Shown here: piece by piece, positions 24,070 to 31,842 of the stretch
Layout of the letters: the number at the start of each line of letters is the position of its first letter
How positions within the stretch are numbered: the stretch's first letter is position 1
Program-made: the position numbers and the translations under genes
Assembly (NCBI RefSeq): GCF_002056795.1
Contig: NZ_CP020104.1
Location: forward strand, 4,103,001-4,167,000
DNA: 64,000 bases
Source: Spirosoma aerolatum
GTDB lineage: Bacteria > Bacteroidota > Bacteroidia > Cytophagales > Spirosomataceae
Direction of reading: 5' to 3'
Notes under the pieces: model-generated
Seen by the model: the letters and a program-made list of their open reading frames with translations, nothing else
What the model was told of the DNA's origin: nothing
The model's database searches: none

Positions 24070-25707
24070 ATGAAGCTTCTAATTTTTCCCAGTTATAATG
24101 AGATATTCCCAAATCATGAGGAAGAAAGTATTAACGATATAATTAGCAAAGTTTCTTCTAAAGAAATTCTTAAATTATTATCAAGAATTAACAGAGATCT
24201 ATTCTTTAATAGGAATGATACGGTTACAAGTGAAAAAATATTTTATGATTTGTGCAGTAATATTAACGAACTCGATAGGAATAGCATTATAGACAATTAC
24301 AATAGTTTTAAATTACAAAAAAGAAGATATGACCCAAGTGTAATAATTTTCTTAGAGATAACTATACTCGATCTGATGATCGAAGTTTTCAGGGGAATCA
24401 ATTCATTAGAATATAAAGAATCCGACAAGGAACTTCTTTCAATTACGGTATTAAAAGGTCTTCTTACTTGCAACAGTGTTTATGACAGAAAATTAAAATA
24501 TAAGTTCCCAAGTGGGATAGACCCAAATAGCAATTTCGTTACTGGTATTCATCAATTTGGATTTTCAACCCCAAGGGATATTACTTATCTTATAAATATT
24601 TCTTCTGAGTTCTTTAAATATTTAAGTAGTAACAGTAAACTTAAAATCTATTTAGATGAATTCTTGAATCAAATGCAAATAGATGATTATCGAAAATATA
24701 TAAATTTCATTGCTTCTGCGTCATTTCAAGTATTACTGCAAAATAATTATAGGTTATCATTGAATGAATATTACAAACCCGAGTTAAAACACATATTTGA
24801 TTCTCTTTCGATTGATCTCAGTCAAAGTACAATTTATGAATTACCTATAAATTATGATAGGGACTACAAATTATTAAGAGAAAAGCCTATACTAAAGATT
24901 GAAGACAATACTTATTGTATATTAGATCAAAATTTTTTATTAGATAAACTACATATCGGTTTATTTTTCAGCATTTATTATGGCACTTCTTTAAAAAACA
25001 ATAAGTCATTGTATGATAAATTTGATAACTTTTTAAGCGATTTAGGATTAGATTTTGCCGAAAAACAATTACTTTATAAAATAATTCCTAATTGTTTTCG
25101 GGAAAATAGCAATGCCATTTTAGTTGCAGGGGATAAATTTCAAATTGAATATTCGGATTATTACGTCAGAGAAAACGATAGTTTATTTTTATTTGAATTC
25201 AAAAATTATATTATTAATGCCGATGTAAAAAATTCTTTAGATTTTGACAAAATCTACAAAGCAATAGTCAGCAAGACATATGAAGAAGAAGTAAGAAATA
25301 AGAAAGGAGAAGTAGTTAAAATAAAAAGTAAAGGTGTTAAGCAACTAGCAAATACTATTAATCAAATAAATAAAGGCGGTTTCGAATTTGACTTAATTGA
25401 AAAAAGTAACCAAAATAAGCTATATGTGTATCCAATATTAGTGTATACAGATGAATTTTTCAATGTTGAAGGTATGCATGAAATTACGGACAAATATTAC
25501 AACATCGAAATATCTAATATCACACAAGGCAGCCACCAAATTAATAGATTAATATTGATAAGCTTATATGATTTAATCCGTGTAAGCTATACAATTAATA
25601 AAAGAAAAATTCCTTTCGCTTATTTATTAGATTTATATCACGAGAGGCTAAAACATTTGACTATATTGAGTCGTGCGAAAAGTCAGAGCCTTATTATTGA
25701 TGCGTGA
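24070..25707 (+). CDS. PD-(D/E)xK nuclease-like protein, second gene of the pair (545 aa)
   Basis: Asp363 (YSDYYV) and, 13 residues on, Glu376-Phe-Lys378 (LFLFEFKNY) fit the D-(x)n-ExK active site of restriction-type nucleases, with a hydrophobic strand before ExK. The first 340 residues have no recognised domain. The stop is at 25705-25707, 4 nt before the IS630-type element. AT content and 2-nt spacing tie it to the membrane-protein gene. DNA- or RNA-cleaving defence effector is inferred. Confidence 0.65.
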   Translation: MKLLIFPSYNEIFPNHEEESINDIISKVSSKEILKLLSRINRDLFFNRNDTVTSEKIFYDLCSNINELDRNSIIDNYNSFKLQKRRYDPSVIIFLEITILDLMIEVFRGINSLEYKESDKELLSITVLKGLLTCNSVYDRKLKYKFPSGIDPNSNFVTGIHQFGFSTPRDITYLINISSEFFKYLSSNSKLKIYLDEFLNQMQIDDYRKYINFIASASFQVLLQNNYRLSLNEYYKPELKHIFDSLSIDLSQSTIYELPINYDRDYKLLREKPILKIEDNTYCILDQNFLLDKLHIGLFFSIYYGTSLKNNKSLYDKFDNFLSDLGLDFAEKQLLYKIIPNCFRENSNAILVAGDKFQIEYSDYYVRENDSLFLFEFKNYIINADVKNSLDFDKIYKAIVSKTYEEEVRNKKGEVVKIKSKGVKQLANTINQINKGGFEFDLIEKSNQNKLYVYPILVYTDEFFNVEGMHEITDKYYNIEISNITQGSHQINRLILISLYDLIRVSYTINKRKIPFAYLLDLYHERLKHLTILSRAKSQSLIIDA

Positions 25708-25708
25708 A

Positions 25709-26296
25709 TTAGTTTGTAATGAAGGCTATTTCCTCTTTGTTGAAAAAAGCCTTAACTAACTCATGATTGGCTTGTAGATGTTTAATTTGTTCACGAATCG
25801 CAATTGTTAGCTCATCTAAATTAGTGAACACCTGATTCTTTAACTGACCTTTCAGGTAGCTCCAGATCAGTTCTACTGGATTCAGCTCTGGGCTGTAAGC
25901 CGGTAAACGCTCTAAATGAACTCGGTTTGGACGTGCTTTCAAAAAAGCTTTGACGGCCTCGCTGCGGTGGATGGCAGCCCCATCCCAGATCACCAGCATA
26001 TTTCGTTTGCGATAACGCCCGCACAGCATAGTGAGGAACCAGACAATATCTTCACCCGTAAACGGCTGGTCTTGCCCCGCTACATAGATACGACCGTTAG
26101 GCGCAATAGCAGCGATCAAACTTAGATGAGCCCGTCCCGCTTGCTCAACTAATATCGGTGTTTGCCCCCGAGGGGCCCATGTGTTAGCCAGCATGGGTAA
26201 CAAATAACAAGCCGATTCATCCACATATAAAATGACGCGCCCTTCAATTTGGGCTTTTTTTGAGTTCGGGTAAGCGTTCTTCTTTCCATTGGGCAA
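25709..26296 (-). CDS. IS630-family transposase, DDE catalytic part (195 aa)
   Basis: The DDE_3 motifs are present: YVDES (first Asp), MLVIWDGAAIHRS (second Asp) and LPAYSPELNPVELIWSYLK (catalytic Glu). The frame overlaps the HTH part by 53 nt in the +1 frame; an A7 run in the overlap (AACTCAAAAAAAGCC) is the likely shift site. The stop codon lies across the left element boundary. Confidence 0.85.
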   Translation of the reverse strand: MPNGKKNAYPNSKKAQIEGRVILYVDESACYLLPMLANTWAPRGQTPILVEQAGRAHLSLIAAIAPNGRIYVAGQDQPFTGEDIVWFLTMLCGRYRKRNMLVIWDGAAIHRSEAVKAFLKARPNRVHLERLPAYSPELNPVELIWSYLKGQLKNQVFTNLDELTIAIREQIKHLQANHELVKAFFNKEEIAFITN

Positions 26297-26747
26297 CCGC
26301 TTGAGGATCTTGTTGATAGGCTTTGCGCTGCGGCTTCTGTCTGCTCCAGCCCACCTTTTTTAAAATCCGGCCTACTTGTGAGGGGTCATAACTGACAGCA
26401 AATAACTTTTTGATCACCTCATTGACGCGAGGACGGGTCCATATCTGGCCCGGAAAGCCATGATGCTCAGCTCCTTTATTCAATTCCTCAACTAGTTGAG
26501 CCAGTTGCGTATTAGTCAGCTTAGCTGTAGCCCCGGCAGGTTTGCGCCAAGTCAGTGCATCTTGACCTTGCTGACGATATTTAGTTATAGTGCGACTGAC
26601 CCAGCCTTGAGTTAGCCCTAAGGCCTGAGCGATATCGGCCTGTTTCCAGCCTTCTTGATGGAGAGTGGCACATCGTCGGCGCAGGACTTCATATTGGGTC
26701 TGTTGATAGCTTGCCATAATGAAGGCAAGATACGAACATTACAAACC
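25712..26747. mobile_element. IS630-type insertion sequence (about 1.04 kb)
   Basis: Terminal inverted repeats GTTTGTAATG (25712-25721) and CATTACAAAC (26737-26746) flank the two transposase frames, and TA dinucleotides lie outside (25710-25711; 26748-26749), as expected for IS630 members. Both transposase parts look intact, so the copy may be active. It sits in the AT-rich island right behind the nuclease-like gene. Confidence 0.8.
26244..26717 (-). CDS. IS630-family transposase, HTH part (157 aa)
   Basis: Residues 10-60 form a HTH_29/Fis-like unit (GWKQADIAQALGLTQGWVSR), followed by a second winged-helix region (FPGQIWTRPRVNEVIKKLF, then VGRILKKVGWSRQKP). This part binds the terminal repeats. 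Synthesis of the full enzyme needs a frame change into the DDE part. Confidence 0.85.
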   Translation of the reverse strand: MASYQQTQYEVLRRRCATLHQEGWKQADIAQALGLTQGWVSRTITKYRQQGQDALTWRKPAGATAKLTNTQLAQLVEELNKGAEHHGFPGQIWTRPRVNEVIKKLFAVSYDPSQVGRILKKVGWSRQKPQRKAYQQDPQAVAQWKEERLPELKKSPN

Positions 26748-26912
26748 TATTCACGGATCAATATTCCCCATTTTACAAATTTGATACATGACCAATTACT
26801 TGATATTGACTTTAACGCAATTCAAACTCTAGTTTTTGATATACTGGGAAATGGAATGGACGTATTGACAGGCTTAATATTTGATGAAAGTAATAAAGAC
26901 ATTATAGACTAA
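26748..26912 (+). pseudogene. AT-rich coding remnant right of the IS
   Basis: An open frame without start codon ends at 26912 (for example NGMDVLTGLIFDESNKDIID). Its composition matches the nuclease-like gene. If the IS and one TA are removed, the frame could begin at a GTG at 25704, giving about 52 residues; it does not continue the nuclease frame, which stops before the IS. So it is either a third small gene split by the IS or a fragment of another gene. Confidence 0.4.
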
Positions 26913-27126
26913 ATATATGTTTCTTCAATTTTTAACATGAGTAATTCAAAAATAGTGTAACACCCTGAAAATTAACAATATACACTGCAACCTATACAAA
27001 GCATTTGCTACCTCTTTTGATTCTTAAACCTTAGGCACAACAATTAAATAGGTTATAAATACTTATATATCAACCATTTACACTATTTTTTATTTTTCTT
27101 ATGTAACTTTCAATTACAATATTCAT
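26913..27126. other. AT-rich spacer
   Basis: About 210 bp of very AT-rich DNA with stops in all frames that I checked and no clear promoter. It belongs by composition to the island. Confidence 0.5.
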
Positions 27127-27182
27127 AATTGATACCAATACTGAAAGCCCTTCGTTAAGGGCTTTCAGTATTGGTATCAATT
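27127..27182. terminator. Perfect 26-bp hairpin at the island end
   Basis: Arms at 27127-27152 and 27157-27182 are exactly complementary with a CGTT loop. The sequence begins AATTGATACCAATACTGAAA. The right arm contains the stop codon of the zinc-ribbon gene. It may be a bidirectional terminator; the unusual length and the place where GC content changes also fit an element end. Confidence 0.6.
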
Positions 27183-27372
27183 AGCTCATCTTTCGCTTTC
27201 TTCTAGAAGCCTTGGCACATCGATAACAGCAGAAAGCTTTATCCATACGAATGCTTTCATACTTCGTGTTACAGTGTAAGCACACCTTTTGATAATAGAC
27301 TCGATCTCGTCGGCGCTCGGCCCGGATGTACTTGAAATTACGTAGGGGTTTTGGTTTCTCTTCTGTATTCAT
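27181..27372 (-). CDS. Small zinc-ribbon protein (63 aa)
   Basis: Two cysteine pairs, VCLHCN and CCYRC, 13-16 residues apart, in a very basic protein (RAERRRDR near the middle, RRKRK at the end) indicate a zinc ribbon that binds nucleic acid. It lies alone between the hairpin and the chromosomal genes. It may be the last gene of a mobile element or a host gene. Confidence 0.6.
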   Translation of the reverse strand: MNTEEKPKPLRNFKYIRAERRRDRVYYQKVCLHCNTKYESIRMDKAFCCYRCAKASRRKRKMS

Positions 27373-27479
27373 GGTTGGGATTGGTTGGTTAAAAATTGGA
27401 CTCGATAATCCTTCGAAAAGGCTTCAATAGGCCTTCGATAGTCTGGCGAAAGATTGGAGCTTCTAATTGAATTGGTCAA

Positions 27480-27510
27480 TAAAAAACCACGGCTGGTGAA
27501 CCGTGGCTTT
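27480..27510 (-). terminator. Intrinsic terminator of the 90-aa gene
   Basis: A CCACGG/CCGTGG stem with 8-nt loop (27487-27506) is followed by a run of six T on the minus strand. It ends the gene at 27533. Confidence 0.8.
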
Positions 27511-27532
27511 TATGAGTGCAGAATCGAGACGG

Positions 27533-27805
27533 TTATTTGGTTTTTGGCTCCAGTTCGTCGAAATTAAACTTTGTACGCAGCCCTTTTCCGGGGCCATACA
27601 CCAGGATGTATTGCCCGGTTTGGGTATCCAGAATAATAGACCCCTGTTCGCCCGTAACGGCCTGGTAGCGTCGGTTCTCGTTGAAGCCCTGTTCACTCGG
27701 GCTATGTCTAGACGGTTTGAAATTAGTCAGCAGCAGGACGCCGGTCAGAGTGAGGGCACCCAGAAAAAACGAACGTAGGTCAATGGAAAAATGAATCGTT
27801 TTCAT
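27533..27805 (-). CDS. Small secreted or membrane-anchored protein (90 aa)
   Basis: Residues 12-27 form one hydrophobic segment (FFLGALTLTGVLLLTNF), followed by a polar part with two short beta-like strands (GSIILDTQTGQYILVYGPG). No family recognised. It has its own terminator. Probably a host envelope protein. Confidence 0.6.
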   Translation of the reverse strand: MKTIHFSIDLRSFFLGALTLTGVLLLTNFKPSRHSPSEQGFNENRRYQAVTGEQGSIILDTQTGQYILVYGPGKGLRTKFNFDELEPKTK

Positions 27806-27990
27806 CGTTGAACGATTAGTTTATGTATGATTGGTTAAGGTAAAATGCTGTTGTGTTTACCCACCACCTACTCAGTATCTGTCGGGGCCGCTTGGTCGGG
27901 GCCCCTAAACGCCTAGATTTACAATGTGCTACGCCCACGTCCTGAAGGGCTGTTTTCGTAAGCCTTACTTGATAAACTATACGCCAATTG

Positions 27991-28491
27991 GTGACTAAGC
28001 TGGTTATTCTTTTTGCGCTGGTTGGGCTGATGGCCTGTCAACCCGACGACAAACTTACTGGAGTCGCTGCGGGAGCGGCTGGCCGGTATATCGTAACGGC
28101 TTACATCGACGGTGGCGACACCCTATTTTCGTTAGTACCCGGCTCATCGGGGTATAAACCCGGCATCAATAAGCTGGGCATCAGCAACTTCACCGTAGAA
28201 CTTACCATCACCGGTTCCGATCAGCTTGCCCTGACAACTGCTTACTGGCGGAACGGCATCCAATCGACTGTCAGCAAAGCGGTCAGGGTCCAGCTAGGCA
28301 ACTCCGATTATCGGTTTTCGCTTTCAGACACCAGCACGATCCCATTTTACGAAGGACGGGTTAGCCGATTTTCCGGTCTTTTTTACGAGCGCATGGTTGG
28401 TGGTGGATTCCGCATTCCTCCGGCTGGCTCCTCCCTTTCTTTGCCCTCTTCTTCACAAACTATTGTCATCATGGCCCAACCCGGTCGGTAA
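27991..28491 (+). CDS. Putative lipoprotein (166 aa)
   Basis: A hydrophobic leader with LMAC lipobox (Cys at about residue 14-15) is followed by a beta-rich domain of about 150 residues. The start is GTG at 27991, or TTG at 27988. No family recognised; it resembles small immunoglobulin-like lipoproteins of Bacteroidota. Outer-membrane location is inferred from the lipobox. Confidence 0.6.
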   Translation: MTKLVILFALVGLMACQPDDKLTGVAAGAAGRYIVTAYIDGGDTLFSLVPGSSGYKPGINKLGISNFTVELTITGSDQLALTTAYWRNGIQSTVSKAVRVQLGNSDYRFSLSDTSTIPFYEGRVSRFSGLFYERMVGGGFRIPPAGSSLSLPSSSQTIVIMAQPGR

Positions 28492-28642
28492 TACGAATCG
28501 GTTCCTGTGGTCAGGGCTTTAGGAAGGTGCCGTCCAGTTGTCTTTTTTCACCAGTCAGTGTATACCGTTGCCGCTTAAAAACAACTTTGTTCGGGCAATC
28601 CAAAGCGATTCGTACTTTCAGCCTGATTTCTGAATCGATTCT

Positions 28643-28831
28643 ATGACGCTCCTGCGAGTCTTTCAACTGTTCAGCTTTCTGGTGTTTTCGGCTCTTTTTC
28701 TGGAGAGTCTGTACTGGCTACTCAATCAGCCCAGCGACCTCCTGCTCATCGTAGCAGGTTTACTGATTGCAATCTACATCTGGATCAGCCTTAAAACGCG
28801 CTGCTTTACTAAATCCCCTTTCAAACCATGA
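28643..28831 (+). CDS. Small two-span membrane protein (62 aa)
   Basis: Two hydrophobic spans (about 5-24 and 31-49) are followed by a basic tail (KTRCFTKSPFKP). Its stop overlaps the start of the SPFH gene by 4 nt, so it is likely co-translated with it and may be its membrane partner. Confidence 0.6.
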   Translation: MTLLRVFQLFSFLVFSALFLESLYWLLNQPSDLLLIVAGLLIAIYIWISLKTRCFTKSPFKP

Positions 28832-29658
28832 TCAAAAAACTTACGCTTGCCGCTATTCTCCTTGTCGTTATCGTTCTGTTCCTGGCCAACTCCTGCACAA
28901 CGGTCGATGCCAGCCACGAAGGGATCAAAGTCAGCAAAATTGGCTCCGACCGGGGTGCTTCCGACATCGAGAACGTTACGGGCTGGATCTTCTACAACCC
29001 CTTCACGTCCTTTATCGAGCAATACCCGACCTTCACTCAGACCAAGGATTTCGACCCGTTCAATGTCAGTGCCAAAGGGGGAACCCTCTTCAAGATCGAC
29101 CCAACCCTGAATTATCATCTGGTTAAAGGGCAGGGCGCCAATGTATATCGCAAATACCGCAAGGAACTGCCCGATATTGAAAACAATATCCTGCGTACCA
29201 TTGTCTATAACTCCTACCGCGATGTAGCCAATGGGTTCTCCCCTGATTCACTGGTCAATAACCGGGTGGGGTTTGAAGAGCAGGTCGAGGCCAAGTTGCG
29301 GAAAGCCTTGTCGGACGATGGGTTCGCCTTCGAAAACATCACCTCCAACCTAACGCCCCCGGAGTCGTTACAGGCTATGATCGACGCCAAAAATACGGCC
29401 GTACAAAATGCTTTACGGCTCCAGAATCAGATAGCAGCCGAAAAAGCGTCGGCCGAAATCGCCGTTACCAAAGCCAATGGGATTGCCCGCGCAAAAATTA
29501 TCGAGGCTGAGGCTGAAGCGCGTGCCAACGAGCTGAAGCAGAAAACTCTTACTCCGCTGCTGGTGCAGCAGGAGTGGATCAAGAAGTGGAACGGCCAGTT
29601 GCCTACCACACAGCTCGGCTCGGGCACGTCGACCCTGATTCAACTACCAACCAAATAA
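28828..29658 (+). CDS. SPFH/prohibitin-like protein (276 aa)
   Basis: An N-terminal span with a possible lipobox (LANSC, residues 19-24) precedes a Band-7/SPFH domain (about 28-190), then an Ala/Glu-rich coiled coil (190-240, NQIAAEKASAEIAVTKANG). This is the prohibitin layout: oligomeric scaffolds in the membrane that work with proteases and in lipid organisation. It overlaps the 62-aa gene by 4 nt, and a 13-bp hairpin (29665-29700) follows. Confidence 0.85.
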   Translation: MIKKLTLAAILLVVIVLFLANSCTTVDASHEGIKVSKIGSDRGASDIENVTGWIFYNPFTSFIEQYPTFTQTKDFDPFNVSAKGGTLFKIDPTLNYHLVKGQGANVYRKYRKELPDIENNILRTIVYNSYRDVANGFSPDSLVNNRVGFEEQVEAKLRKALSDDGFAFENITSNLTPPESLQAMIDAKNTAVQNALRLQNQIAAEKASAEIAVTKANGIARAKIIEAEAEARANELKQKTLTPLLVQQEWIKKWNGQLPTTQLGSGTSTLIQLPTK

Positions 29659-29664
29659 CCCCTA

Positions 29665-29700
29665 CCCAACTGATCGAAACGCTTTAGTCGATCAGTTGGG
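29665..29700. terminator. Hairpin behind the SPFH gene
   Basis: CCCAACTGATCGA (29665-29677) pairs perfectly with 29688-29700. No good T run follows, so termination may be weak; the position 6 nt after the stop supports the role. Confidence 0.5.
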
Positions 29701-30012
29701 TTCGAATGCACTTTTACGTTGTTACGAGCCAGATCTGACCGAAATTACGCCCTGTTTATTATTACCCGAAAATCCATTTGCAGCCACTAATCGTAACTAC
29801 TTACTAGCCCTGCCGTATTGTGTCAGTCCGTTAACTTACGAGCCGAACGAAACCCGTATAAGTACTTAAGTTGACTACGAAAACCAAACCGCTACTTTTT
29901 GGTTTATCATTTGTACGATATAAGTAAGTATGAACCTATCCAGCTAACCACTTATGCCTATTGAAGCAGTTTACCGAAAAAAACCTAGTAAGTAAATCTA
30001 CTAATTCCCACA
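29701..30012. other. Intergenic region
   Basis: About 310 bp without an open frame of note. An AT-rich stretch near 29895-29930 (TTTATCATTTGTACGATATAAG) may hold the promoter of the next gene, but the match to the consensus is imperfect. Confidence 0.4.
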
Positions 30013-30405
30013 ATGACGATCACGTTCACTCCTATTGAAATTCCGTTTAAGGTGGGCGCTACCGTTTTTGTCAATCAGGAACACGGACAGCGTCTTTCAA
30101 CACCTAATGGACCCGTTTACCCCTATTTTGAGGCCAAAATCGAACGTATTTTCTTTGATGGACGGCTCGAAGAAATGAGCGTAATTGACCAACCCGTCGA
30201 CACCTACGAACTGAAGGTAGCTACGGCCGTTTATGAACTCAAACCCATTGGACCTTATCAGGATCTGGTAAAAATGCCATTACGGCTGAAGTTGCCCATT
30301 AAGGAACCGAAACTGTTTGGGACCGAGCAGGAACTGAAAGATTACCTGAAATCGACCCAGAGCCCCTGGCCCGTCAGGCCTGATCTGGAAGACGCACCGT
30401 CTTAA
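30013..30405 (+). CDS. Unknown soluble protein (130 aa)
   Basis: A beta-rich protein without signal peptide (KVGATVFVNQEHGQRL, TYELKVATAVYELKPIG). No family recognised. Its 3' end overlaps the convergent response-regulator gene by 32 nt. Confidence 0.55.
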   Translation: MTITFTPIEIPFKVGATVFVNQEHGQRLSTPNGPVYPYFEAKIERIFFDGRLEEMSVIDQPVDTYELKVATAVYELKPIGPYQDLVKMPLRLKLPIKEPKLFGTEQELKDYLKSTQSPWPVRPDLEDAPS

Positions 30406-30817
30406 ACCAGTACTCCCGAATTGAAATAACCATATCGACCAGTTGGCTGTGAGTATACGGCTTGTTGATAACCGACTGTGCCCCCAGTTGATAGGCCAGG
30501 GAAACTTTGTCTGTATCATCAACACCCGTCAGGATAATGACAGGAATACCGGCCAGTGCCTTATTGATCTTAAGCTGCAACAGGATTTCAATGCCGTCGG
30601 GATAGGGCATATACAAATCCAGAAAAATCATATCAGGTTTGGCGGCTGGTTCTCTGAGTACTTCCAGCAGAATAAGTCCATTATAAAAAACCCGGAGCCG
30701 ACAATTCGGTATAAACTGATGCATGGTCATTTCAAAGAGAGCAGCATCTTCCTCGTCATCATCGACTAGATACACTACTTTTTCGGGTTTACTCTCGGGT
30801 AGAGATGTCACGGTCAT
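30374..30817 (-). CDS. Single-domain response regulator (147 aa)
   Basis: A receiver domain fills the protein: acidic pocket VDDDEED (residues 18-24), phospho-acceptor Asp in FLDLYMP (about 66), conserved Thr in ILTGVDD and Lys in INKPYT. There is no output domain, so it acts by protein contact, as in CheY-like or phytochrome-associated regulators. No kinase gene is adjacent. Confidence 0.85.
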   Translation of the reverse strand: MTVTSLPESKPEKVVYLVDDDEEDAALFEMTMHQFIPNCRLRVFYNGLILLEVLREPAAKPDMIFLDLYMPYPDGIEILLQLKINKALAGIPVIILTGVDDTDKVSLAYQLGAQSVINKPYTHSQLVDMVISIREYWFKTVRLPDQA

Positions 30818-31035
30818 ACGCTGTGCCTAAAGAAGTAAAGATATCTTTTCAGTGAGTAACCAATTAGCGACCAAACTTTCCCTCCGAATTTAGCCTATAT
30901 CAACAAATACAGACATAACTTACTAATTATCAAAAGGTTATATAATAACATTTATTCCAAATTTATCGCGTACCAACACATAGATTCCCCCACAAGTCGT
31001 GTAGGCCAGGCCCTGGTGTTGACGTTCCTGCGTGA

Positions 31036-31842
31036 TTAATCAAACAGATTCCTGTTATATGTTTCAGTAAGATGCCTTTCCAGCACTGCCAGGACGATTT
31101 TGCGCGCCTGTTCGGTCTGTACCTGATATTTAACCGAAAATGCATTCGTTAATGAAGAGAGAAGAATCGACAGGCCGGGCGACATATTGGTAACAAGATT
31201 ATTCAGGGAGACCTTCAGCACGTCATCGTAACTAAGAAAACCAGCTTCCGGCCGATATGACGACTCTGACTCAGTCGGTTTCGCTTGAGCAGTAGCTCCC
31301 GTTTGATGCCATAATCGGGCTACTGTTTCAAATTCCATCCGAAAACTCGGATTCGTGTATCCATCTTCTATTGCCGTCCGGTGCTTTTCCAGAATAGACT
31401 CAACAATCGTTTGGTCCGACAAATCCCAGTACCACCAGTTATCTGCCTTGCCTTTTAAGAGAGGATAATGCCGTTGGTAAACGATCCTGAACAGATAGAG
31501 GAGTAATGTATTGAGCGCATCACAGTGGTCGCCCGGCATGAACAGGATATGCTGCATAATAGCTAACCAATGCCCTTTTAACACCGATTCGGGTAGCTCA
31601 ATCCCGATCTGTTCACGCAGGTCATTCGCCTGATCGACTTCAGCCTCTGTAGGGTTCAAATCCTGTACGAAGCCGCTCAGATCAGAGAATACAATTCGTT
31701 TTTCCCGTTTGCCGAGTTGCCGAAAGCGGTTGATCAATTCGGAGTCTGAACCGACTCCCTGCGCAAACTGCACAACACGAACTTCATCTTCTAGGCGCAT
31801 AACAAATCGGTTTATGGGTGAAAAGTATGGTGATGCGCTCAT
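31036..31842 (-). CDS. DUF5958-like protein (268 aa)
   Basis: The N-terminal 150 residues match my memory of DUF5958 in order: VVQFAQGVGSDSELINRFRQ, then a long helical part and WWYWDLSDQTIVESILEKH. The C-terminal 100 residues are additional. No enzymatic residues are evident. The start overlaps the MBL-fold gene stop by 4 nt, so the two are co-expressed. Confidence 0.55.
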   Translation of the reverse strand: MSASPYFSPINRFVMRLEDEVRVVQFAQGVGSDSELINRFRQLGKREKRIVFSDLSGFVQDLNPTEAEVDQANDLREQIGIELPESVLKGHWLAIMQHILFMPGDHCDALNTLLLYLFRIVYQRHYPLLKGKADNWWYWDLSDQTIVESILEKHRTAIEDGYTNPSFRMEFETVARLWHQTGATAQAKPTESESSYRPEAGFLSYDDVLKVSLNNLVTNMSPGLSILLSSLTNAFSVKYQVQTEQARKIVLAVLERHLTETYNRNLFD

